From the NCBI GenBank assembly GCA_900554395.1, contig USHB01000009.1, positions 1 through 16,849 on the forward strand: a stretch of DNA of 16,849 nt, in the 5' to 3' direction. Source of the stretch: an uncultured Phascolarctobacterium sp. (lineage in GTDB: Bacteria > Bacillota > Negativicutes > Acidaminococcales > Acidaminococcaceae). Positions within the stretch are counted from its first letter, which is position 1; each line of letters begins with the position of its first letter. A program made the translations under genes and the position numbers. Positions 1-6,656 of this stretch are shown piece by piece. The notes under the pieces are model-generated. The model was not told the origin of the DNA, searched no databases, and worked only from the letters and a program-made list of their open reading frames with translations.

Positions 1-227
1 TTGTGGAAGCGGCTGTTGTAAATAACGCCAGAGTGGTCGGTCTTTCGGCACTGATGACTACGACTGTCGGTGCCATGGAAGAAACCATTAAGGCTTTACG
101 GGCAGCAGGCAATTTTAAAATTGTGTGCGGCGGCGCAGTGCTTACGCAGGATTACGCCGACAGTATCGGTGCTGATTTTTATGCGCCTAATGCCGTAAGC
201 GCAGTAAATTATGCTAATACATTATAA
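1..227 (+). CDS. Corrinoid (B12-binding) protein, C-terminal fragment
   Basis: This is the 3' end of a gene that begins before the window; the first complete codon starts at base 3 and TAA is at 225-227. The visible 74 residues match the second half of a cobalamin-binding Rossmann domain as found in methyltransferase corrinoid proteins (MtbC/MttC type) and in methionine synthase. The diagnostic stretches are VGLSALMTTT, then a helix AMEETIKALRAAG, then KIVCGGAVLTQDYADSIGADFY and a final APNAVSAVNYA helix. In this family the protein carries a methylated corrinoid between a substrate-specific methyltransferase and an acceptor methyltransferase. The DxHxxG cobalt-ligand motif lies upstream and cannot be checked, and the partner methyltransferase is also outside the window, so the substrate is unknown. 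The gene ends at a strong hairpin terminator. Confidence 0.82.
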   Translation, partial: VEAAVVNNARVVGLSALMTTTVGAMEETIKALRAAGNFKIVCGGAVLTQDYADSIGADFYAPNAVSAVNYANTL

Positions 228-235
228 ATAAAAGT

Positions 236-273
236 AAAAAGCGCAAACTGGTTTATCAGTTTGCGCTTTTTTT
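236..273. terminator. Bidirectional Rho-independent terminator
   Basis: A perfect 10-bp stem pairs 241-250 (GCGCAAACTG) with 257-266 across a six-base loop. It is followed by seven T (267-273) on the plus strand and preceded by five A (236-240), which become a U run for minus-strand transcripts. It lies between the convergent corrinoid-protein and cyclase genes, so it can end both. Confidence 0.9.
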
Positions 274-292
274 GTGCCATATTTTAAACTTA

Positions 293-937
293 TTATTCAA
301 ACCAGGCAACGGCGCGGATGGGTGAGCCGTCGCTGTTTGCTATTTTTAAGGGAAAACAGCTGAACCAGAAAAGTTCATCGCCGCATAACTCCAAATTTTT
401 AAGGTTTTCAATATTTACAATGCGTTTATTGGCAAATAGTTTTTTATGCAGTGTTAATTCTTCGTCGGCAATAGGGTCAATGCCCATTACATCAAAGCCA
501 ATGCCTTTATAGCTGCCGTTTAAAATAAAATTTAATGCTTCTTCATTTAAGCAGGGGTAATTACCTAAATATGTTTCGGTGCCCCAGTATTTATCCCAGC
601 CAAGGTTAAACAGTAAAAAATCGGCAGAGGCTGCTTTGGCGCCATAAGCCGTTATATGCTCTAATGTTATGCTGCTGCCTGCTTTTAAACCGCGGCAGTC
701 TATAACCAAAGCCTTGCCTATAAACGATTCAGGCGGCAAATCATCAAGTGCTTCTTTACCGGCATAAACATGTGCAGGCGGGTCTATATGCGTGCCGGTA
801 TGAGTTGTAATTTGCAAAAGCGTTTCCCTGAAACCGTTTTTATCATAAGTATTAATTGTAGTTAGTTTTGGTTGTTCAGTACCGGGAAATACAGGCATAT
901 TTTCTGTAATGGTATGCGTTAAATCGATTACTTTCAT
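293..937 (-). CDS. Cyclase family protein (kynurenine formamidase-like)
   Basis: This is a metal-dependent hydrolase of the cyclase superfamily (Pfam Cyclase, PF04199), which includes arylformamidase (KynB), isatin hydrolase and some polyketide cyclases. From the chosen start it has 214 residues, a normal length. It opens with the typical VIDLTHTI strand and carries the metal-binding signature HTGTHIDPPAH at residues 46-56, matching the family HxGTHxDxPxH with H46, H50, D52 and H56. The frame is open further, to ATG at 956-958, but that start has no ribosome site. ATG at 935-937 is preceded by AAAGGA about 10 bases upstream, and the protein then begins exactly at the family motif. No tryptophan-degradation genes lie nearby, so the substrate is unknown. 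It follows the DUF2695-like gene on the same strand by 45 bases and may share its transcript, although a TATAAT at 966-971 could also start one. It ends against the shared terminator. Confidence 0.85.
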   Translation of the reverse strand: MKVIDLTHTITENMPVFPGTEQPKLTTINTYDKNGFRETLLQITTHTGTHIDPPAHVYAGKEALDDLPPESFIGKALVIDCRGLKAGSSITLEHITAYGAKAASADFLLFNLGWDKYWGTETYLGNYPCLNEEALNFILNGSYKGIGFDVMGIDPIADEELTLHKKLFANKRIVNIENLKNLELCGDELFWFSCFPLKIANSDGSPIRAVAWFE

Positions 938-982
938 AGTTTGGGCATCCTTTACCATAAATTTTATTATAGCAGCAGAAGT

Positions 983-1273
983 TTAGCTTAAATCATATTC
1001 TTCATAACAGTTCATTAACACTTCACAGTCGCAGTAGCCGCCCATTGCACGCATTTCTGCAAGTATGCCTTCAATTTTTTCCGCAGGAAGGTTGTGCTGC
1101 AGCCATTCTTTTGTAAAACGCAAAGTGTTGTCACAGGGAGTGTTTTCTAAGATATTGTCCAGATAATTTAATAGTTTTTCTGCTTCAGCTTTAGTAAGTA
1201 TATAATCCCTGCGTTGAGTTTCTTTCCAGTTTTTTATCATGGCTTTCTTTTCTTCTTTTGATAATTTTGACAT
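983..1273 (-). CDS. DUF2695-like small protein
   Basis: This is a 96-residue, charged, soluble protein with no signal peptide or membrane segment. The N-terminal third is lysine- and glutamate-rich and probably helical. The C-terminal half holds a conserved-looking pattern: C47, W57, then GGYCDCEVL at residues 78-86. The GGYCDCEVL ending is what I associate with the DUF2695 family, for which no function is established; the clustered cysteines suggest, but do not prove, metal binding. The start ATG at 1271-1273 has a GAGGTGA ribosome site about 10 bases upstream. A promoter (1322-1350) precedes it. The downstream cyclase gene is on the same strand, so the two may be cotranscribed, but no functional link is evident. 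Confidence 0.75.
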   Translation of the reverse strand: MSKLSKEEKKAMIKNWKETQRRDYILTKAEAEKLLNYLDNILENTPCDNTLRFTKEWLQHNLPAEKIEGILAEMRAMGGYCDCEVLMNCYEEYDLS

Positions 1274-1321
1274 GATATCCGTTCACCTCAGCCTGCTGCT
1301 TTTTATTAAAGTATAACATAT

Positions 1322-1350
1322 ATAATGGTGTTTTTATTCGAAAGTGTAAA
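1322..1350 (-). promoter_or_regulatory. Predicted sigma-A promoter for the DUF2695-like/cyclase genes
   Basis: Read on the minus strand, TTTACA (complement of 1345-1350) and CATTAT (complement of 1322-1327) are separated by 17 bases. That is five of six matches to the -35 consensus and four of six to the -10. Transcription would start near 1315, leaving a leader of about 40 bases before the GAGGTGA ribosome site. Confidence 0.5.
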
Positions 1351-1368
1351 AAGATAAACTCAATTTAC

Positions 1369-1388
1369 AATGTATTCTTGTATACATT
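1369..1388. repeat. Inverted repeat AATGTAT-N6-ATACATT
   Basis: Seven-base arms at 1369-1375 and 1382-1388 are perfect complements around a six-base centre, and the right arm includes the palindrome TGTATACA. A/T runs follow. It could be an operator or an RNA hairpin; it is too AT-rich to call a terminator. Confidence 0.4.
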
Positions 1389-1584
1389 AAAAAATTTTTT
1401 AAAAGTTTTTGCTTCTGTGTATTTCTGTGGTGGACGTGTCCAAAATGTTGAGTTGGTAAAGTTCTTCTTATAAAAACAAAAATAAAAGAAAATTGAAAAT
1501 GTACACGGCTTTAAAGCAACAAAGTTACAAAAAATGATATTTTAAAATAATAAAATTGTTAATATTTACGCTTTTTTAACATTC

Positions 1585-1613
1585 TTGTCACAAATGGACT
1601 TTAATGTTATAAT
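1585..1613 (+). promoter_or_regulatory. Predicted sigma-A promoter of the liv operon
   Basis: TTGTCA at 1585-1590 and TATAAT at 1608-1613 are separated by exactly 17 bases, one mismatch from the full consensus. Transcription would start near 1620, about 50 bases before livK. Inverted arms TAACATT (1577-1583) and AATGTTA (1603-1609) bracket the -35 and overlap the -10, a position suited to a repressor. Confidence 0.8.
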
Positions 1614-1633
1614 CTAAAACAAGATTATTATAA

Positions 1634-1650
1634 AACTGTACAAAACAGTT
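1634..1650 (+). promoter_or_regulatory. Small inverted repeat in the livK leader
   Basis: AACTGT (1634-1639) and ACAGTT (1645-1650) are perfect complements around a five-base loop. They lie in the predicted leader, immediately before the AGAAGGGG ribosome site. It may be a weak RNA hairpin or a second protein-binding site. Confidence 0.3.
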
Positions 1651-1669
1651 AAGAAGGGGTAGATGCAAA

Positions 1670-2830
1670 GTGAAATTTAAAAAATTATTATCATTACTTG
1701 CCGTATCGGCATTAGCAACCGGCTTGATGGCAGGCTGCGGCGGCGAAGAAAAAGCTGCTGATTCCAATGTTGTAAAGGTAGGTGTATTCCTTCCGCTGAC
1801 AGGTGATAATGCAGCAGGCGGCGAATTGGAGCTGCGCGGCATTAAACTTGCCAATAAACTGCATCCTGAAGTTTTAGGCAAAAAAGTTGAACTTGTAGTT
1901 GCCGATAATAAATCCGATAAGGCTGAAGCTGCTTCCGTTGCAGCGCGCCTCATTGAAAAGGATAAAGTAAGCGCAATTGTTGGTTCTTATGGTTCTTCCC
2001 TTTCTATGGCTGCTGGCAATATAGTTAAAGAAAATAAAGTTCCTGCTGTTGGCACAAGCTGCACTAACCCGCAGGTAACCGCCAACAACGATTATTATTT
2101 CCGTGCATGCTTCATTGACCCGTTCCAGGGCAAAGTAATGGCAGAATATGCACATCAGAACGGCTTTAAAAAAGTAGCTATCGTGCAGGAAGTTTCCAAT
2201 GACTATTCCGTAGGCCTGGCAAAATTCTTCCGTGAAGAGTTTGTTAAGCTGACCGGCGATGAAAACAGCATCGTTGATGTAGCAAACTACCAGACCGGCG
2301 ATAAAGATTTTACCGCTATTCTGACCAATATTAAAGCACAGAATCCGGACGCAGTATTTGCACCGGGCAACTTTACCGAATCTGCACTGCTTGTTAAACA
2401 GGCACGTCAGCTTGGCATCACTGCTCAGTTTATGGGCGGCGATACATGGGAAACTCAGGAATTCATTGACGTAGGCGGCAAAGATGTTGAAGGCGTTGCA
2501 CTATCCACCGCATTTGACCGTGAAAAAGCAAGCACCGAAGAAGCTAAAAAATTCCTTGATGCTTATACTCAGGAATACAACGGCGAACCTTCTGCTTTAA
2601 CCGCTATGGCATATGATGCTTACCTGATTGCTGTTAACGGCATTGAAAAAGCTGGTACTGCTACCGATACCGTTAAAATCCGTGATGCTATTGCCGCTAC
2701 CAAAGACCTTGAATGTGTAACCGGCATGACCACGCTGGATGAAAACGGCGACCCGATTAAAGGCGCTGTGATCAAAACTGTTAAAGACGGCAAATTTACT
2801 TTTAAAGATTATGTAAAAGCCGCTAAATGA
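1670..2830 (+). CDS. livK: Branched-chain amino-acid ABC transporter, substrate-binding lipoprotein
   Basis: This 386-residue extracytoplasmic binding protein captures branched-chain (or related) amino acids for the LivHMGF importer. It begins with a lipoprotein signal: basic MKFKK, a hydrophobic core, and lipobox LMAGC with the lipidated cysteine at residue 23, followed by a short GGEEK linker. The mature part is a two-lobe Peripla_BP_6 protein: VKVGVFLPLTGDNA opens lobe one, a VGSYGSSLSMA segment lies in the ligand region, and AMAYDAY is the usual late helix. The start is GTG at 1670, set by AGAAGGGG ten bases upstream; an ATG at 1663 in another frame stops after five codons. It is first in the operon and followed by a hairpin terminator, which would keep its level above the membrane genes. 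Ligand specificity cannot be read from sequence: leucine/isoleucine/valine is the usual default, and family members also bind other amino acids, amides or urea. Confidence 0.92.
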   Translation: MKFKKLLSLLAVSALATGLMAGCGGEEKAADSNVVKVGVFLPLTGDNAAGGELELRGIKLANKLHPEVLGKKVELVVADNKSDKAEAASVAARLIEKDKVSAIVGSYGSSLSMAAGNIVKENKVPAVGTSCTNPQVTANNDYYFRACFIDPFQGKVMAEYAHQNGFKKVAIVQEVSNDYSVGLAKFFREEFVKLTGDENSIVDVANYQTGDKDFTAILTNIKAQNPDAVFAPGNFTESALLVKQARQLGITAQFMGGDTWETQEFIDVGGKDVEGVALSTAFDREKASTEEAKKFLDAYTQEYNGEPSALTAMAYDAYLIAVNGIEKAGTATDTVKIRDAIAATKDLECVTGMTTLDENGDPIKGAVIKTVKDGKFTFKDYVKAAK

Positions 2831-2849
2831 TTAAAATTAAGTAAAAGGT

Positions 2850-2883
2850 GCTCCCTTCCTTTGAGGGAAGGGAGCAGTTTTTT
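2850..2883 (+). terminator. Partial terminator/attenuator between livK and livH
   Basis: A perfect 10-bp GC-rich stem pairs 2850-2859 with 2866-2875, with loop TTTGAG and a six-T run at 2878-2883. It is placed inside the operon, 17 bases before livH. It probably reduces read-through or protects the 3' end of the livK message, giving excess binding protein over permease. Confidence 0.85.
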
Positions 2884-2900
2884 AGTTATGAGGTGCCCTT

Positions 2901-3821
2901 ATGGAGTTTTTTGACGCTATTGCCAACATGTCAGCGCTGAGCTTTGCGCAGCACATGGTCAACGGAATATCGCTCGGCAGCCTGTATGCGCTGATAGCCA
3001 TTGGCTATACCATGGTATACGGCATTTTGCTGATGATTAACTTTGCCCATGGCGACATTGTAATGATGGCATGTTATTTTGCATTTTTTGGTATTACCGC
3101 ATTTCATATTCCGTGGTATTTAACCTTTATTATAACGATTATTTTAACCGCAATACTTGGTGTTTTAATAGAGCGCAGCGCATACCGCCCTCTGCGTGAA
3201 GCACCTAAAAATTCTATCTTGATTTCCGCAATCGGCGCATCCTATTTGCTGGAAAACCTTGCCAACTATCTTTTCAGCGGACGCCCGATGCGTTTTCCGG
3301 ATGTGCCTTTGCTGTCGCAGAACGTCAGCGTGGGCGGCATTGAAATTCAGGCCATCTGCCTTGTTATACCTGTTGTAACAGTGTTAAGCCTTGTAGTTTT
3401 GCTGCACATTGTTAATCATACCAAAACAGGTATGGCAATGCGTGCCGTTTCCAAAGATTACGAAATTGCAAGAGTAATGGGCATTAATATTGATAAAATT
3501 ATTTCCATTACTTTTATCATGGGTTCTGCACTGGCGGCAATCGGTGCAATTATGTACGGCATCCGTTATCCCGGCATTACGCCGATGATGGGTGTTATGC
3601 CCGGTTTAAAATGCTTTATTGCTGCGGTTATCGGCGGCATAGGCAATATTAAGGGCGCTGTGCTCGGCGGCTTTATCCTCGGTCTCGGCGAAATTTTAAT
3701 TGTTGCTTTCTTCCCGGATTTAAGCGGCTACCGTGACGCATTTGCATTTATTGTTTTGATTGTTATTCTGTTTTATAAACCTACTGGCCTTTTGGGCGAA
3801 AAAACAACGGAGAAGGTGTAA
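2901..3821 (+). CDS. livH: Branched-chain amino-acid ABC transporter permease LivH
   Basis: This 306-residue inner-membrane permease has about eight hydrophobic segments and the BPD_transp_2 fold; with LivM it forms the translocation channel. Family features seen are GISLGSLYALIAIGYTMVYG near the start, MINFAHGD directly after, and the late loop AAVIGGIGNIKGAVLGG, which is the region contacting the ATPase. The LxAIGxxY-type opening and 300-residue length are typical of LivH. The start ATG follows GAGGTG by five bases. It begins 70 bases after livK, beyond the hairpin, and ends two bases before livM, so the membrane and ATPase genes form one tightly coupled block. Confidence 0.92.
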   Translation: MEFFDAIANMSALSFAQHMVNGISLGSLYALIAIGYTMVYGILLMINFAHGDIVMMACYFAFFGITAFHIPWYLTFIITIILTAILGVLIERSAYRPLREAPKNSILISAIGASYLLENLANYLFSGRPMRFPDVPLLSQNVSVGGIEIQAICLVIPVVTVLSLVVLLHIVNHTKTGMAMRAVSKDYEIARVMGINIDKIISITFIMGSALAAIGAIMYGIRYPGITPMMGVMPGLKCFIAAVIGGIGNIKGAVLGGFILGLGEILIVAFFPDLSGYRDAFAFIVLIVILFYKPTGLLGEKTTEKV

Positions 3822-3823
3822 TT

Positions 3824-4891
3824 ATGACGAAAAAAAGAGATGCTTTGTTAACCATAGCCGGCATAATTGTCCTTTTCGGCCTTGCTTTTTTCGTTCAGGA
3901 GGAAATGGACTCTTATATCCGCAGAATTGTTAATTTGTGCCTTGTTTACGCCATTATCGGACTTTCCATGAACTTAACCAACGGTTTTGTAGGGCAGTTT
4001 TCACTGGGGCAGGCCGGATTTATGGCAATCGGTGCATATACGGTTGGTATTTTTACCGTACCTGTTGAATACAGGGAAAATGTTTTTTACGCTGTGCCGA
4101 TGAATCCGCTGATTGCGGATATTGAACTGCCTTTATGGGCTGCGCTTATTTTGGGCGGCGCGCTTGCGGCGCTGTTTGCGTTTGCAATCGGTACGCCTGT
4201 TCTGCGTTTGCGCGGTGATTACCTTGCCGTAACGACTTTGGGCTTTTCCGAAATTATCCGTATCTGGATTACCAATGCGCAGAGCATTACCAACGGCGCA
4301 TTGGGCATTAAGGATATTCCGCCGCTGAATGACGTGCGTTATATCTTTTTGGTAACTGTTATTTGCTTTGTTTTCATTACGCTGCTTGTTAATTCTTCTT
4401 ACGGCAGGGCTTTTAAAGCTATCCGCGAGGATGAAATTGCAGCGGAAGCTATGGGCATTAACCTGTTTTGGCATAAAAACCTGGCCTTTATGGTCAGCGC
4501 ATTTTTTGCCGGCATTGGCGGCGGTTTGTATGGCGCGCTGCTTGGCACTGTTGACCCTAAAAACTTTTTGTTTACGCTTACCTATAACTTCCTGTTAATT
4601 ATTGTGCTGGGCGGCATGGGCAGCATTACCGGCAGTATGCTTGGCGCTGTAATTGTAACGGCAGGGCTTGAATACTTACGTTTCTTTGATGAACCGCTGA
4701 TGCTGTTCGGCATGGATATTCCATTGTTCCGTCCGGGCTTCCGTATGGTTATTTTCTCGCTGCTGCTTATGGTTTGCGTACTGTTCTGGCGCCACGGCAT
4801 TATGGGTACGCGGGAGTTTAGCTGGCAGAAAGCAATTGATTTTGTAAAAAATCCTCTTGGCTTTATTAAGCGGAAGGGGGCAGCACAATGA
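3824..4891 (+). CDS. livM: Branched-chain amino-acid ABC transporter permease LivM
   Basis: This 355-residue second permease subunit pairs with LivH. It has about ten hydrophobic segments; NLTNGFVGQFSLGQAGFMAIGAY is the signature opening of LivM. It also has LRLRGDYLAVTTLGFSEIIR in the cytoplasmic region and VLGGMGSITGSMLGA as the ATPase-contact loop. The length fits family members lacking the long N-terminal extension of the E. coli protein. The start ATG at 3824 is preceded by GGAGAAGGTG, which lies inside the end of livH. The stop overlaps the livG start as ATGA (4888-4891), indicating translational coupling. The last 30 residues are a basic cytoplasmic tail. Confidence 0.92.
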   Translation: MTKKRDALLTIAGIIVLFGLAFFVQEEMDSYIRRIVNLCLVYAIIGLSMNLTNGFVGQFSLGQAGFMAIGAYTVGIFTVPVEYRENVFYAVPMNPLIADIELPLWAALILGGALAALFAFAIGTPVLRLRGDYLAVTTLGFSEIIRIWITNAQSITNGALGIKDIPPLNDVRYIFLVTVICFVFITLLVNSSYGRAFKAIREDEIAAEAMGINLFWHKNLAFMVSAFFAGIGGGLYGALLGTVDPKNFLFTLTYNFLLIIVLGGMGSITGSMLGAVIVTAGLEYLRFFDEPLMLFGMDIPLFRPGFRMVIFSLLLMVCVLFWRHGIMGTREFSWQKAIDFVKNPLGFIKRKGAAQ

Positions 4892-5670
4892 TTTTAAAAA
4901 CTGATGCCATTACCATGCAGTTCGGCGGCGTAACTGCCGTTTATAAACTGAATATTGAAATCAACGATGGAGAAATTGTTGCGCTTATCGGTCCGAACGG
5001 TGCAGGCAAAACAACAGCGTTCAATATGGTTACCGGCGTTTATACGCCAACGGAAGGCAAAGTATTGTATACTGATGCGCAGGGAAAAGAGCATAACATT
5101 ACCGGCAAACGCCCGAGTGAGATTGCCAAACTCGGTATTGCCCGTACCTTCCAGAATATCAGGCTGTTTAAAGATTTAACGGTGTATGAAAATGTTTTGA
5201 TTGCTAACCATCTGCATTTGAAATCCAACTTTGTATCGGCAACGCTGCATTTGCCGTGGTACATGAAAGAAGTAGAGCAAATGCACCGCAGCACAGAAAA
5301 ACTTTTGCAGGAAGTAGGGCTGTGGGATGTACGCAATGAAAAGGCTTCCAGCCTGCCTTACGGACAGCAGCGCCGTCTTGAAATTGTACGTGCACTTGCA
5401 ACCAAACCGCGCCTGCTTTTGCTTGACGAACCGGCAGCCGGCATGAATCCGAAAGAAACGGATGAACTGACTGAATTTATACGCCAGATTCACAAAGAAT
5501 ATAATTTAACTATTTTCATGATTGAACATCACATGGATTTGATTATGGAAATTTCTGACCGGATTTATGTTTTGGAATTTGGTATGACGATTGCCGAAGG
5601 CACGCCTAATGAAATTCAAAATAACCAAAGGGTTATTGATGCTTACCTGGGGGTGGATGAAGATGCTTAA
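4888..5670 (+). CDS. livG: Branched-chain amino-acid ABC transporter ATPase LivG
   Basis: This 260-residue cytoplasmic ATPase energises LivHM. Walker A GPNGAGKT is at residues 35-42, the Q-loop lies in ARTFQNIRLF, and the signature region is LPYGQQRRLEIVRAL. Walker B is LLLLDEPAAGMNP, and the switch histidine lies in IEHHMD. The signature reads YGQQR rather than SGGQ, which is the normal LivG form (LPYGxQRRLEIARAL), not a defect. The ARTFQNIRLF segment and the C-terminal AEGTPNEIQ are also characteristic. It starts inside the livM stop codon after GGAAGGGGG and overlaps livF by eight bases. Confidence 0.93.
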   Translation: MILKTDAITMQFGGVTAVYKLNIEINDGEIVALIGPNGAGKTTAFNMVTGVYTPTEGKVLYTDAQGKEHNITGKRPSEIAKLGIARTFQNIRLFKDLTVYENVLIANHLHLKSNFVSATLHLPWYMKEVEQMHRSTEKLLQEVGLWDVRNEKASSLPYGQQRRLEIVRALATKPRLLLLDEPAAGMNPKETDELTEFIRQIHKEYNLTIFMIEHHMDLIMEISDRIYVLEFGMTIAEGTPNEIQNNQRVIDAYLGVDEDA

Positions 5671-6376
5671 AGTAGAAAATCTTGTCGTATCCTACGGAGG
5701 CATTGAGGCCTTAAAGGGAATTTCACTTGAAGTTGAAAAAGGCCAGATTGTAACGCTTATCGGCGCTAACGGCGCAGGTAAAAGCACACTGCTGCGCAGC
5801 ATTGTAGGGTTGGTAAAACCGCAAAGCGGCAAAATAGAATACGAAGGAAATGATATTACCAAACTCAATTCGCAGCAGATTGTAAGCAAAGGGTTAACGC
5901 TCGTTCCGGAAGGACGCAGAATTTTCCCTAATCTTACAGTACTTGAAAATCTGCAAATCGGCGCTTATATGCGCAGTGATAAAGAAGGCATCCAAAAAGA
6001 TATTGACTGGGTGTATGAAATGTTTCCGCGTTTGCAGGAACGAAGCTGGCAGATGGCCGGTACGCTTTCCGGCGGTGAACAGCAGATGCTTGCCGTTGGG
6101 CGCGCGCTGCTTTCGCGTCCGCAGCTTTTAATGATGGACGAACCTTCGCTTGGTCTTGCACCGCTGATTATTAAAGATATTTTCAGCATTATCCAGTATA
6201 TTAATTCCAAGGGAATGACAATACTTTTAATTGAACAAAACGCCAATATGGCTTTAAAGGTTGCCCACAAGGCTTACGTTTTGGAAACCGGCAAAATTAC
6301 AATGACCGGCACAGGCGCAGAACTTTTGGAAAATCCGGAAATTAAAGCTGCCTACCTTGGTAAAAAGAAGAAATAA
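5663..6376 (+). CDS. livF: Branched-chain amino-acid ABC transporter ATPase LivF
   Basis: This 237-residue second ATPase forms the heterodimer with LivG. Walker A GANGAGKS is at residues 34-41, followed by the PEGRRIFPNLTVLENLQIGAY segment typical of LivF. The signature is LSGGEQQMLAVGRAL, Walker B is LLMMDEPSLGLAP, and the switch region reads LLIEQNA, the usual LivF variant. The reading frame is open further upstream into livG, but MLKVENLVVSYGG is the normal LivF beginning and GGGGGTGG stands just before it, so ATG 5663 is preferred. ATG 5657, two codons earlier, is possible. It overlaps the end of livG by eight bases and is the last gene of the operon, closed by a terminator. Confidence 0.93.
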   Translation: MLKVENLVVSYGGIEALKGISLEVEKGQIVTLIGANGAGKSTLLRSIVGLVKPQSGKIEYEGNDITKLNSQQIVSKGLTLVPEGRRIFPNLTVLENLQIGAYMRSDKEGIQKDIDWVYEMFPRLQERSWQMAGTLSGGEQQMLAVGRALLSRPQLLMMDEPSLGLAPLIIKDIFSIIQYINSKGMTILLIEQNANMALKVAHKAYVLETGKITMTGTGAELLENPEIKAAYLGKKKK

Positions 6377-6390
6377 AATTAACTAATCAA

Positions 6391-6432
6391 AATACCCTGT
6401 AATGCTTTTAAAGCACAACAGGGTATTTTTTT
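6391..6432 (+). terminator. Rho-independent terminator of the liv operon
   Basis: A 10-bp stem pairs 6391-6400 (AATACCCTGT) with 6418-6427. The loop can form its own small TGCTT/AAGCA stem. The 3' side runs into a T tract ending at 6432. It lies 14 bases after livF. Confidence 0.88.
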
Positions 6433-6540
6433 ATTTGTTTAGTCTTTAGTATAGGCTGCGTTTAGTCACCATGATTTTGATGTTTGCCAAAAAAGTTAAA
6501 CCTTAATAAGCACGTTTTGTTTCCACAAGACCAGTAAAAG

Positions 6541-6618
6541 TTCGGTATACGCAAACCAAAATGTCTTGCGGGGGGGTAAATATGTGGTATAATTTCGGTA
6601 ACGATTAGCGTACGCAAA
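6541..6618. repeat. Paired direct repeats TTCGGTA ... TACGCAAA around the autotransporter promoter
   Basis: TTCGGTA occurs at 6541-6547 and 6594-6600, and TACGCAAA at 6548-6555 and 6611-6618. In the upstream copy the two blocks abut; in the downstream copy ten bases separate them. One copy lies upstream of the -35 and the other just after the -10. The downstream copy also contains the palindrome GCGTACGC (6608-6615). This suggests a protein-binding pair or an old duplication. Confidence 0.5.
6566..6593 (+). promoter_or_regulatory. Predicted autotransporter promoter with a G7 run in the spacer
   Basis: TATAAT at 6588-6593 is preceded by TGG, giving an extended -10 (TGnTATAAT). A partial -35, TTGCGG, lies at 6566-6571 with a 16-base spacer. 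A run of seven G occupies 6570-6576, overlapping the -35 end and the spacer. Slippage in this tract would alter the -35 to -10 distance; one more G would give the optimal 17. Transcription would start near 6600. Confidence 0.6.
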
Positions 6619-6656
6619 TTTTAGAAGTTATAAAAAACATGAAAGGAAGTAATGAA

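Larger units (their letters stand above)
1274..1669. other. Divergent intergenic region between the DUF2695-like gene and livK
   Basis: This 396-base AT-rich stretch holds no convincing coding sequence. It contains a minus-strand promoter (1322-1350) and a plus-strand promoter (1585-1613). It also has an inverted repeat AATGTAT/ATACATT at 1369-1388, a small palindrome TGGAC-GT-GTCCA at 1431-1442 within a locally GC-richer patch, and a wider inverted repeat around the livK promoter. Nothing else is recognisable between about 1443 and 1575. Confidence 0.7.

Noticed and set aside
938..958. A seven-codon extension of the cyclase from the upstream ATG
   Set aside because: No ribosome site precedes it, and AAAGGA lies inside it at the correct distance from the ATG at 935-937.
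5591..5662. A 24-codon N-terminal extension of livF
   Set aside because: It lies wholly within livG, lacks homology to LivF, and a better start with a G-rich ribosome site is at 5663.
6220..6250. LivF switch region reads EQN instead of a histidine-containing motif
   Set aside because: This is the normal form in LivF proteins.
6470..6505. An 11-codon open frame before the autotransporter, considered as a leader peptide
   Set aside because: It has no ribosome site and lies upstream of the predicted promoter.
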